Below are positions 1-7,345 of a stretch of 9,498 nucleotides of DNA, in pieces. The notes under the pieces are model-generated. The model was not told where the DNA came from. It saw nothing but the letters and a program-made list of their open reading frames with translations, and made no database searches. Location: the NCBI GenBank assembly GCA_037385045.1, contig JARRNJ010000104.1:1-9498 (forward strand), given 5' to 3'. Both the position numbers and the translations under genes were made by a program. Positions within the stretch are counted from its first letter, which is position 1. Every line of letters begins with the position of its first letter. The stretch comes from JARRNJ01 sp037385045. Its GTDB lineage: Bacteria > Pseudomonadota > Gammaproteobacteria > JASBUN01.

Positions 1-101
1 TGCTGTTGCTTGTGATCCAGGGTCATCAGCAGGATCGACGCCAGTACCAGCAATACCAGCCGTACCGTAATCGAAGGACCCCGTGTAAATAACAGCTTGA
101 T
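1..101 (-). CDS. mreC: MreC, rod shape-determining protein, N-terminal fragment with apparent ATC start
   Basis: This is the first 33 codons of MreC, the inner-membrane, periplasm-exposed scaffold that links MreB filaments to the cell-wall elongation machinery; the rest lies beyond base 1. The reading frame gives IKLLFTRGPSITVRLVLL followed by a hydrophobic stretch that forms the single N-terminal membrane segment. It aligns residue for residue with the E. coli N-terminus MKPIFSRGPS as I remember it. The frame is closed by a TGA at 114-116, and no ATG, GTG or TTG occurs between that stop and the membrane segment. The codon at the expected methionine position is ATC (99-101). A GAGAGG at 110-115 is spaced eight bases before it. 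The gene follows mreB by about 95 bases on the same strand, the usual mreBCD order. Identity is well supported; the start is inferred and could reflect a base error. Confidence 0.8.
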   Translation of the reverse strand, partial: MKLLFTRGPSITVRLVLLVLASILLMTLDHKQQ

Positions 102-109
102 TGGGTTGG

Positions 110-115
110 CCTCTC
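110..115 (-). promoter_or_regulatory. Shine-Dalgarno sequence of mreC, pointing to an ATC start
   Basis: On the minus strand GAGAGG lies eight bases upstream of the ATC at 99-101, a normal distance. The next non-standard candidate, a CTG at 93-95, would be 14 bases away. This supports initiation at the ATC, or at an ATG that has been mutated or misread there. Confidence 0.5.
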
Positions 116-196
116 AGTCCCGTCGGTGAACAATGGGGCGCGTTTGCACCGAGGGTGCGCGGCGCCGCCGGCCCGGGCTGTGCGTCCCCGCCGCGG

Positions 197-1243
197 TTAC
201 TCTATCGTAAAGATGTCGCCGCCGTGTTCGTCGATCAGTTCCAGGGCGCGGCCGCCACCGCGGGCGACGCAGGTCATGGGGTCGTCGGCGATCACCACGG
301 GCAGTCCGGTTTCCTCCATCAGCAGACGGTCCAGGTCGCGCAGCAGGGCGCCGCCGCCGGTCAGCACGATGCCCCGCTCGGCCACGTCAGAGCCCAGTTC
401 CGGCGGCGTCTGTTCCAGGGCGGTCTTGACCGCGCCGGTGATGCCCGACAGGGGTTCCTGCAGGGCTTCGAGAATCTCGTTGCTGTTGAGGCTGAAACTG
501 CGCGGTACACCCTCGGCCAGATTGCGCCCCTTGACCTCGATTTCCCGCACCTCGTTGCCGGGAAAGGCGGCGCCGATCTCGTGCTTGATGCGCTCGGCGG
601 TGGATTCACCGATCAGGGTGCCGTAATTGCGGCGCACGTAGTTGATGATCGCTTCGTCGAAACGGTCGCCGCCGATGCGTACTGACGACGAGTAGACGAT
701 TCCATTAAGTGACAACACCGCCACTTCCGAAGTTCCGCCGCCGATGTCGAGCACCATGGAGCCGCGCGCCTCGTCCACCGGCATCCCGGCGCCGATGGCC
801 GCCGCCATGGGCTCCTCGATCAGGTACACTTCGCGGGCGCCGGCGCCGTGGGCCGATTCCTTGATGGCGCGCCGTTCCACCTGGGTCGAGCCGCAGGGCA
901 CGCACACCAATACCCGCGGGCTGGGCTTGAAAAAGCGCGTCTCGTGCACTTTGTGGATGAAGTGCTGGAGCATTTTCTCGGTGACGGTGAAGTCGGCGAT
1001 CACTCCGTCCTTCAGCGGCCGGATGGTGGTGATATTGCCCGGGGTGCGCCCGAGCATCAGCTTGGCCTCGGTGCCCACCGCGGCGATGGATTTGGGGCCG
1101 CCCGGGCCGCGATCCTGGCGAATGGCCACCACCGACGGTTCGTTCAGCACGATGCCCTGTCCGCGGACGTAGATGAGGGTGTTGGCGGTGCCCAGATCGA
1201 TGGACAGATCGTTGGAAAAAAGTCCCCGGAAACGCTTGAACAT
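197..1243 (-). CDS. mreB: MreB, rod shape-determining actin homologue
   Basis: MreB is a bacterial actin that polymerises under the inner membrane and guides lateral peptidoglycan synthesis with MreC, MreD, RodA and PBP2. The 348-residue product matches the usual length of about 347. Phosphate-1 loop IDLGTANT is at residues 15-22, phosphate-2 loop VLDIGGGTSE at 164-173, and adenosine motif GIVLTGGGALL at 291-301. The segment VYLIEEPMAAAIGAG before phosphate-2 is typical of the family. The N-terminus MFKRFRGLFSNDLS fits the membrane-binding amphipathic end of proteobacterial MreB, which supports the ATG at 1243. Ribosome binding is weak, with AGAGG about 12 bases before the start. mreC follows downstream on the same strand, and gatC is divergent. 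No lesion is seen. Confidence 0.97.
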   Translation of the reverse strand: MFKRFRGLFSNDLSIDLGTANTLIYVRGQGIVLNEPSVVAIRQDRGPGGPKSIAAVGTEAKLMLGRTPGNITTIRPLKDGVIADFTVTEKMLQHFIHKVHETRFFKPSPRVLVCVPCGSTQVERRAIKESAHGAGAREVYLIEEPMAAAIGAGMPVDEARGSMVLDIGGGTSEVAVLSLNGIVYSSSVRIGGDRFDEAIINYVRRNYGTLIGESTAERIKHEIGAAFPGNEVREIEVKGRNLAEGVPRSFSLNSNEILEALQEPLSGITGAVKTALEQTPPELGSDVAERGIVLTGGGALLRDLDRLLMEETGLPVVIADDPMTCVARGGGRALELIDEHGGDIFTIE

Positions 1244-1355
1244 GGCGAGAATCAGCCTCTGATCCTATAAACCGAAGTACTGTATCAACGGGGGGGACTT
1301 TGGGCAAGGTACCGAGTATGATAACGTACGCAGCGTGTTAATCGAATCACACGGC
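1244..1355. promoter_or_regulatory. Divergent promoter region between mreB and gatC
   Basis: This is the only gap from which both operons can be transcribed outward. For mreB, TTGCCC (complement of 1302-1307) and TACAGT (complement of 1279-1284) are separated by 17 bases and each match four of six sigma-70 consensus positions. For gatC, a good -10-like TATGAT lies at 1317-1322, but no convincing -35 box stands 15-19 bases before it. A run of seven G residues at 1290-1296 separates the two sides. The presence of promoters is inferred from gene orientation; the individual boxes are weak. Confidence 0.35.
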
Positions 1356-1362
1356 GGGGAGG
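1356..1362 (+). promoter_or_regulatory. Strong Shine-Dalgarno sequence of gatC
   Basis: GGGGAGG ends six bases before the ATG at 1369. An in-frame TTG at 1363 directly abuts the motif and would be too close, so this site decides in favour of the ATG. Confidence 0.7.
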
Positions 1363-1368
1363 TTGCGG

Positions 1369-1656
1369 ATGGCGCTTGATTCCAGTGAAGTGGAAAAGAT
1401 CGCACACCTGGCGCGGCTCGCAATCCGTTCCGAAGACGTTCCGGAGTACGCGTCGAACCTGTCGAACATCCTGGCGCTGGTCGAGCAGATGAACGCCGTG
1501 GACACCTCGGACGTGACCCCCATGGCCCATCCTCTGGACATGCCGCAGCGGCTGCGCGACGACGAGGTGACCGAGGGCGATCAGCGCGAGTGGTTCCAGT
1601 CGATCGCGCCCCAGGTCGACGCCGGCCTCTACCTGGTTCCCAAGGTAATTGAATAG
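1369..1656 (+). CDS. gatC: Asp/Glu-tRNA amidotransferase subunit C
   Basis: GatC is the small clamp subunit of GatCAB. That complex converts Asp-tRNA(Asn) and/or Glu-tRNA(Gln) to the amidated forms in organisms lacking one or both direct synthetases. GatC wraps around GatA and stabilises its contact with GatB. The 95-residue product starts MALDSSEVEKIAHLARLAI, the canonical first helix, and continues with an NILALVEQMNAVDTSDVTPMAHP segment (about residues 27-49) and the C-terminal Y-L-V-P-K ending seen throughout the family. Length is normal. An upstream in-frame TTG at 1363 would add two residues, but the Shine-Dalgarno spacing favours ATG 1369. It is first in a gatC-gatA-gatB run, divergent from mreB. 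A 130-base gap containing an inverted-repeat element separates it from gatA. Confidence 0.95.
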   Translation: MALDSSEVEKIAHLARLAIRSEDVPEYASNLSNILALVEQMNAVDTSDVTPMAHPLDMPQRLRDDEVTEGDQREWFQSIAPQVDAGLYLVPKVIE

Positions 1657-1671
1657 TAAGAGGAAAGAGCG

Positions 1672-1776
1672 GAGAGGAAAGAGTAAAGAGTAAAGATGAA
1701 AGGGCGCGCCGGCCCGGTTGCGGTTCTGAAGCGGATGCCCATTTTCTTTTCTCTTTTCCCTTTGCTCTTTTATCTG
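1672..1776. repeat. Purine/pyrimidine inverted-repeat element, copy 1 (gatC-gatA gap)
   Basis: A 33-base purine-only arm apart from four T (1672-1704) is built from repeated AAAGAG/AAAGAT units. After a GC-rich core at 1705-1743 comes a pyrimidine-rich arm (1744-1776) ending TATCTG. The two arms are imperfectly complementary. The left arm matches the left arm of the element at 3250-3334 at 28 of 33 positions, and the right arms match at 27 of 33, while the cores differ. The element ends ten bases before the gatA start and fills most of the gap. It has no coding potential I can recognise. In RNA it could fold into a long A-U/G-U-rich hairpin between two co-transcribed genes. I read it as a small interspersed, possibly mobile, element. 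Confidence 0.75.
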
Positions 1777-1786
1777 CCGTACCACC

Positions 1787-3241
<1,455 letters not shown>

Positions 3242-3249
3242 AAACTTGC

Positions 3250-3334
3250 GAGAGCAAAGAGAAAAGATGAAAGATAAAAGGGTCTGCAGTCTTTTGTTGT
3301 TGCCTTTGCTCTTTCCCCTTTTCTCTTTCATCTG
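3250..3334. repeat. Purine/pyrimidine inverted-repeat element, copy 2 (gatA-gatB gap)
   Basis: This is a second copy of the family seen at 1672-1776. The left arm at 3250-3282 is almost all purine (GAGAGCAAAGAGAAAAG and onward), a 20-base core follows at 3283-3302, and the complementary right arm at 3303-3334 ends CATCTG. The reverse complement of the right arm agrees with the left arm over most positions, including an 11-base identical block AAAGAGAAAAG. The element begins eight bases after the gatA stop and ends eight bases before the gatB ATG, so it occupies almost the whole gap. The gatB Shine-Dalgarno sequence (GAGG, 3334-3337) begins at its very end. The cores of the two copies are unrelated, so the conserved parts are the arms. 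Confidence 0.75.
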
Positions 3335-3342
3335 AGGTTGCT

Positions 3343-4779
3343 ATGGACTGGGAAGCGGTCATCGGGCTGGAAATTCACGCCCAGTTGGCGACAAAGAGCA
3401 AGATCTTCTCCGGCGCCTCCACCGCCTATGGGGGGGTGCCCAACACCCAGGCCTGCGCCGTCGATCTGGGCCTGCCGGGGGTGCTGCCGGTGCTCAACCG
3501 CGAAGCGGTGCGCATGGCGGTGAAGTTCGGCTTGGCGATCGGCGCCCAGGTGGCGGGGCGTTCGGTGTTCGCGCGCAAGAACTATTTCTACCCGGATCTG
3601 CCGAAGGGCTATCAGATCAGCCAGTATGAGCTGCCCATCGTCGGCCTGGGCTCGGTGGAGATCGAGCTCGAGGACGGCTCGACCAAGACCGTCGGCGTGA
3701 CCCGCGCGCACCTGGAGGAGGACGCGGGCAAGTCGCTGCATGAGGATTTCCACGGCATGACCGGCATCGATCTCAACCGCGCCGGCACGCCGCTGTTGGA
3801 AATCGTGTCCGAGCCCGACCTGCGTTCGGCCAAGGAAGCGGTCGCCTACATGAAGAAGATTCACTCCCTGGTGCGTTACCTGGAGATCTGCGACGGCAAC
3901 ATGCAGGAAGGCTCGTTCCGCTGCGACGCCAATATCTCCGTGCGCCGCAAGGGTCAGCACAAGTTCGGCATCCGCACCGAGATGAAGAACATCAACTCGT
4001 TCCGCTACGTGGAGCGGGCCATCAACCTGGAAATCGAGCGGCAGATCGACGTGCTCGAGGGCGGCGGCGCGGTGGTGCAGGAAACACGCCTGTACGACCC
4101 GACCAGGAACGAGACCCGGCCGATGCGCACCAAGGAGGAGGCGAACGACTACCGCTATTTTCCCGACCCCGACCTGCTGCCGCTTGAGGTCGACGAAGTG
4201 GTTATCGAGCAGGTGCGGGCGACGCTGCCGGAGCTGCCCGACGCGAAGAAACGCCGGTTCATGGAAGCGCACGGGTTGAGCGCCTACGACGCCGGCGTGC
4301 TCACCGCCAGCCGCGAGCTGGCCGACTACTACGAAGCCGTGGTGGCCGCCACGGGCGGGGAAGCGAAGTTGTGCGCCAACTGGGTCATGGGCGATCTGGC
4401 CGGCGCCCTGAACCGCGACGGCAAGGAGATCGGCGACAGCCCGGTTACGGCGTCGATGCTGGCCGGCATGCTGCAGCGCATTGTCGACGGGACCATATCG
4501 GGCAAGATCGCCAAGGACGTGTTCGAGGCCATGTGGAACGGTGAAGGGGATGCCGACGCCATCATCGAGAACAAGGGCCTGACGCAGATCACCGACACCG
4601 GGGCCATCGAAACGATTATCGACGAGGTGATCGCGGCCAATCCACAGCAGGTGGAGCAATACCGCGCCGGCAAGGATAAACTGCTCGGCTTCTTTGTCGG
4701 CCAGGTGATGAAAGCGTCCAAAGGCAAGGCCAACCCCGGCCAGGTCAACGAGCTGCTGCGCAGCAAGCTGCAGGCCTGA
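3343..4779 (+). CDS. gatB: Asp/Glu-tRNA amidotransferase subunit B
   Basis: GatB binds the mischarged tRNA, phosphorylates the Asp/Glu side chain with ATP and amidates it using ammonia delivered from GatA. The 478-residue product has the usual length. It begins WEAVIGLEIHAQL and contains FYPDLPKGYQISQYE (about residues 82-96) and the GatB signature LNRAGTPLLEIVSEPDLRS (about 144-162). DANISVR and the EMKNINSF segment follow. The helical and YqeY-like C-terminal domains, which contact the tRNA elbow, run from about residue 295 to the end and close with GKANPGQVNELLRSKL. A TGAGG at 3333-3337 stands five bases before the ATG. It is third in the gatCAB run, behind an inverted-repeat element; hslO follows after 38 bases. 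No anomaly is seen in the protein. Confidence 0.97.
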   Translation: MDWEAVIGLEIHAQLATKSKIFSGASTAYGGVPNTQACAVDLGLPGVLPVLNREAVRMAVKFGLAIGAQVAGRSVFARKNYFYPDLPKGYQISQYELPIVGLGSVEIELEDGSTKTVGVTRAHLEEDAGKSLHEDFHGMTGIDLNRAGTPLLEIVSEPDLRSAKEAVAYMKKIHSLVRYLEICDGNMQEGSFRCDANISVRRKGQHKFGIRTEMKNINSFRYVERAINLEIERQIDVLEGGGAVVQETRLYDPTRNETRPMRTKEEANDYRYFPDPDLLPLEVDEVVIEQVRATLPELPDAKKRRFMEAHGLSAYDAGVLTASRELADYYEAVVAATGGEAKLCANWVMGDLAGALNRDGKEIGDSPVTASMLAGMLQRIVDGTISGKIAKDVFEAMWNGEGDADAIIENKGLTQITDTGAIETIIDEVIAANPQQVEQYRAGKDKLLGFFVGQVMKASKGKANPGQVNELLRSKLQA

Positions 4780-4817
4780 GGGCGCAGCGCCGGCGTTGTG
4801 CCGCTGCCGATAGCGTG

Positions 4818-5693
4818 ATGGACCGGGACCGCGACAGCCTGCACCGCTTTTTGTTCGAGCACACCAACGTGCGCGGCGAGCTGGTGCACCTGGATGCCAG
4901 CTGGCAGGCGGTGGTGGAGCGCCACCAGTATCCACCGGTGCTGCGCCAGTTGCTGGGCGAGGCCATGGCGGCGGTGCTGCTGCTCGGTGCCACCATCAAA
5001 TACCAGGGTTCCATCATTCTGCAGATCCAGGGCAACGGCCCGGCCAGCCTGCTGGTGGTACAGGCCTCGGCCCAGCGCACGGTGCGCGGCACGGTGGACT
5101 GGCATGGGCCGGTGCAGCCCGGTTCGCTGAAGGACCTTTTCGGCCGCGGCCATCTGGCCATCACCATCGATCCCGGTCAGGGCGCAGAGCGCTATCAGGG
5201 CATCGTCGAGCTGGGCGACGGCGGACTGGCCGAGGCGCTGGAAGGCTACTTTCAGCGCTCCGAGCAACTGGCGACGCGGCTGTGGCTGGCTGCGGACGAA
5301 CACCAGGCGGGTGGTCTGCTGCTGCAGCGGCTGCCGGGCAAGAGCGACGACCCCGATGTCTGGAACCGGGCCGTGCATCTGGGCAGCACGGTGACCGCGG
5401 GCGAGTTGCTGCGACTGCCGTTTCTCGAGGTCGTGCGGCGCCTGTTTCACGAAGAGGACGTACGGGTGTTCGAGTCCGAACCGGTGAGTTTCCGCTGCAG
5501 CTGCTCACGGGAGAAGATCGAAGACACCCTGCGGGGCCTGGGGCACGGCGAGCTGCTGGATATACTCGCCGAGCAGGGCACCGTCGGTGTCGACTGCAAC
5601 TTCTGCAACCAGCACTACGAATTCGATGCCGTCGATGTGGAGCAGTTGTTTGCCGGCGGCTATTCGCCGGGGGTTCCCCCCACCCGTCACTGA
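4818..5693 (+). CDS. hslO: Hsp33, redox-regulated molecular chaperone
   Basis: HslO (Hsp33) is a cytosolic holdase activated by oxidative unfolding. In reduced cells four cysteines bind zinc; oxidants such as hypochlorite form disulfides, release zinc and expose a client-binding surface. The 291-residue product carries the redox switch at its C-terminus: Cys227 and Cys229 (CSC), then Cys260 and Cys263 (CNFC). The 30-residue linker is the same as in E. coli Hsp33. The N-terminal core shows typical segments such as IKYQGSIILQIQGNGP (about 60-75) and HLAITIDPGQG (about 112-122). GTG 4815 immediately precedes ATG 4818; I prefer the ATG, but neither has a clear ribosome site. It lies 38 bases after gatB and may be co-transcribed. 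The gap includes a six-base-pair GCAGCG/CGCTGC hairpin without a T-run. It is convergent with the JAMM gene. Confidence 0.96.
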   Translation: MDRDRDSLHRFLFEHTNVRGELVHLDASWQAVVERHQYPPVLRQLLGEAMAAVLLLGATIKYQGSIILQIQGNGPASLLVVQASAQRTVRGTVDWHGPVQPGSLKDLFGRGHLAITIDPGQGAERYQGIVELGDGGLAEALEGYFQRSEQLATRLWLAADEHQAGGLLLQRLPGKSDDPDVWNRAVHLGSTVTAGELLRLPFLEVVRRLFHEEDVRVFESEPVSFRCSCSREKIEDTLRGLGHGELLDILAEQGTVGVDCNFCNQHYEFDAVDVEQLFAGGYSPGVPPTRH

Positions 5694-5812
5694 AGCGCCG
5701 GTCCGCGCGTCCCTATTCGTCCGCCACTCGGCAGGTTGCGTTAACGCCGGAGGCTGGACGCGCCCTCGTTGAGTTGCCTCGCGCCAGAGTGGGGCGCGGG
5801 CTACGGTTGCAT

Positions 5813-5837
5813 GGTGGATGCGCTTCGCTTATCCACC
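5813..5837. repeat. Short palindromic repeat GGTGGAT...ATCCACC
   Basis: GGTGGAT (5813-5819) and ATCCACC (5831-5837) form a perfect seven-base-pair stem, extended inside by GCG/CGC around a short loop. It is followed by CTACA. From memory, this GGTGGATGCGCTTCGCTTATCCACC-type palindrome is a common interspersed repeat in GC-rich gammaproteobacteria. It lies between convergent hslO and the JAMM gene. It could act as a transcription barrier from either side, though no T-run supports a classic terminator. Confidence 0.6.
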
Positions 5838-5849
5838 CTACAGAATCGG

Positions 5850-5925
5850 GCAGCCCGGATGGAGTGAAACGGAATCCGGGATGATCTCGATCACCCTGAA
5901 TTTCGCGTTGCTCCGTCCGGGCTGC
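5850..5925. repeat. REP-like palindromic element with GCAGCCCGGA ends
   Basis: The 15 bases at 5850-5864 and those at 5911-5925 are inverted copies with one mismatch. A nested alternative hairpin pairs CCCGGAT (5854-5860) with ATCCGGG (5874-5880). It starts 12 bases after the previous palindrome and ends 11 bases before the stop codon of the JAMM gene. The form resembles REP/BIME-type elements with a CCCGGAT...ATCCGGG stem that I recall from many proteobacterial genomes. The convergent gap 5694-5936 holds nothing else I can identify; 5694-5812 shows no gene or repeat I recognise. Confidence 0.6.
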
Positions 5926-5936
5926 ACGGCTGCCCG

Positions 5937-6350
5937 CTACTCGGCTGTCGCCAATTCCACCGCCTCTGCCTTGCCGTGGGTGTCGAGAAAATAGCCGTGC
6001 AATCGCCACACGCCGCCGGCGTCCGGTGCGATGATCAGGTACAGGGCCTCGGGATAGGCGGCCAGTTCCCGGTCCAGGGCCGAGGGCGTATCCGGCCCGC
6101 GGGGATGGGAGTGATAGATGGCGAACAGCCGGCGTCCCTGTTCGCGCATCTGCTGCAGCGCGTGGATTTGCTGGCGCGGATCCATCTCGAAACGGACATC
6201 GGGCTGTGCCGCCACGTTTTCCACCGCGTGCACCTGCAGATCCCCCGTGTCGAGCGCCGACACCAGGCCGCAGACCTCGCGCTCCGGTTGGCTGCGCGCG
6301 TGAGCGGTGATTTGCGCGGCGACGGCCGCCGGCAGGGGCACCCGCCGCAT
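5937..6350 (-). CDS. JAMM/M67 family metallopeptidase (Mov34/MPN domain)
   Basis: This 137-residue protein is a single MPN domain with a complete JAMM zinc site: Glu25 (in REVCGL), His80 and His82 (YHSHP), Ser90 and Asp93. The pattern H-x-H-x10-D fits the family. Bacterial relatives remove C-terminal extensions from ubiquitin-like sulfur carriers, or release cysteine from them (Mec, QbsD types). The substrate here is unknown. There is no signal peptide. Start ATG 6350 overlaps the stop of the upstream moeB-like gene as TGATG, so translation is probably coupled. A longer open frame reaching 6566 exists but only covers the moeB sequence in another frame. The partner gene is broken while this one is intact, so its present role is uncertain. 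Confidence 0.88.
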   Translation of the reverse strand: MRRVPLPAAVAAQITAHARSQPEREVCGLVSALDTGDLQVHAVENVAAQPDVRFEMDPRQQIHALQQMREQGRRLFAIYHSHPRGPDTPSALDRELAAYPEALYLIIAPDAGGVWRLHGYFLDTHGKAEAVELATAE

Positions 6351-7047
6351 CAGGCGCCGGCGCCCGCGGTCCGCGCGGTGGAGCACACCGGGCACTTGGG
6401 GTCCTTGGGCAGTTTCAGCGTGCGCCACTCCATCGCCCGGCCGTCGAAGATCAGCAGCCGCCCCCACAATGGCTCGCCCAGGCCGGTGAGCACCTTGATG
6501 GTTTCCATGGCCTGGATGCTGCCGATGATCCCCACCAGCGGTGCCAGCACGCCGTTGGCGCTGCACGACTGGTCCAGTTCGCCCTCGTCCTTGTACAGGC
6601 AGCGATAGCAGGGACTGGCGGGCTGCCGCGGCTGGAACACCGCCACCTGGCCTTCGATCCGTATGGCGGCGCCGGACACCAGCGGCGTACCGGTGCGCAC
6701 GCTGGCCTCGTTGACGGCGAATCGGGTGGCGAAGTTGTCACAGGCATCGACCACGACGTCGGCGGCGGCCACCTGCTCCAGCAGGGCATCACCCGTCAGC
6801 CGCCCGACGATGGGCGTCACGGTGATGTCCGGGTTCAAATCCTTGATGGTGTCGCGGGCGGATTCCACCTTGGGACGGCCGATGTCGGCCGTACCGTGGG
6901 CAAGCTGACGCTGCAGGTTGGAGAGGTCGACCACGTCGTCGTCGACCAGCACCAGTTGCGGGATGCGAGCAGCCGCTCCTGGCCTTCGATGTCGAAATCC
7001 GGGAGCAGAATCTGGCGGCTGTAGCGCAGGAGTTGGTCGTGGTTCAT
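6350..7047 (-). pseudogene. moeB: MoeB/ThiF-type sulfur-carrier adenylyltransferase, frameshifted with internal deletion
   Basis: The family are E1-like enzymes that adenylate the C-terminal glycine of MoaD or ThiS. Residues 1-30 start MNHDQLLRYSRQILLPDFDIEGQ and end LLASR. The homologous sequence resumes in another frame as LVLVDDDVVDLSNLQRQ and runs to the stop at 6350. About 24 residues expected between them, including the GxGGxG ATP-binding loop, are absent. The break lies at GCATCCCGC (6958-6966), which reads both as the end of LLASR and as the expected GIPQ of the far side. This fits an approximately 70-base deletion between 9-base direct repeats. The remainder keeps the CYRC and CPVC zinc cysteines and the candidate catalytic Cys in DQSCSANGVLAPL. 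MoeB is favoured over ThiF by VSGAAIRIEGQ and by the prfA-prmC neighbourhood. An assembly error is possible. Confidence 0.82.
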
Positions 7048-7158
7048 GAGACTCGTCGGCTGACGTCGATTCCGGGCCGGGCGTTATGGGGACGATGTAC
7101 TAAAGATACAAGAGAACCGCAGTGTGCGCACGCGGATGCAAGGCTGAATAATCAATCG

Positions 7159-7280
7159 CGTAGGGTGCGCCGGCCGCAGGCGGCGCACCGTTCCCGGTCC
7201 GGACCCACCATACCGATCACGGCGGTGCCATGGCGGCCAGACGGTGCGTTGCCGCCTGGCGGCGGCGAATGCACCCTACG
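7159..7280. repeat. Composite palindromic element with CGTAGGGTGC ends
   Basis: The ten bases at 7159-7168 and 7271-7280 are perfect inverted copies (CGTAGGGTGC / GCACCCTACG). Inside the left end, GGTGCGCCG (7164-7172) pairs with CGGCGCACC (7181-7189) in a nine-base-pair hairpin. Inside the right end, GGTGC (7243-7247) pairs with GCACC (7271-7275) around a GCCGCC/GGCGGC inner stem. Two hairpins in opposite orientation recall BIME-type mosaic elements. It lies between the 136-residue gene and the moeB-like gene. Elsewhere in the gap 7048-7345 the only other structure I see is the partial copy at 7311. Confidence 0.65.
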
Positions 7281-7310
7281 CGCGAATGCGTGGGAGCAAT
7301 GGATCGAGGG

Positions 7311-7331
7311 TAGGGTGCGCCGGCCGCAGGC
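7311..7331 (+). repeat. Direct repeat of the left end of the preceding palindromic element
   Basis: These 21 bases are identical to 7161-7181 (TAGGGTGCGCCGG followed by CCGCAGGC). The matching downstream half of the hairpin has diverged or is truncated; the sequence runs into the stop codon of the 136-residue gene at 7346. It looks like a second, partial copy of the same element in direct orientation. Confidence 0.65.
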
Positions 7332-7345
7332 CGGGCGCCGCGCTG

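Noticed and set aside
101..685. Plus-strand open frames over the mreB 3' half
   Set aside because: They are antisense to clear MreB coding sequence and show composition typical of shadow frames.
4784..4807. Hairpin GCAGCG/CGCTGC between gatB and hslO as a terminator
   Set aside because: Only six base pairs with a 12-base loop and no following T-run; hslO follows too closely to claim termination.
3328..4935. 535-codon open frame antisense to gatB
   Set aside because: Same reason: it mirrors gatB codon structure and runs past both its ends without any family signature.
5694..5812. Possible gene remnant after hslO
   Set aside because: Short stretches translate to plausible-looking peptides, but no frame stays open with a start and no homology is recognisable.
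5937..6566. Longer 209-residue version of the JAMM protein
   Set aside because: The extra 72 N-terminal residues are the moeB coding sequence read in another frame; the JAMM domain begins at the TGATG overlap.
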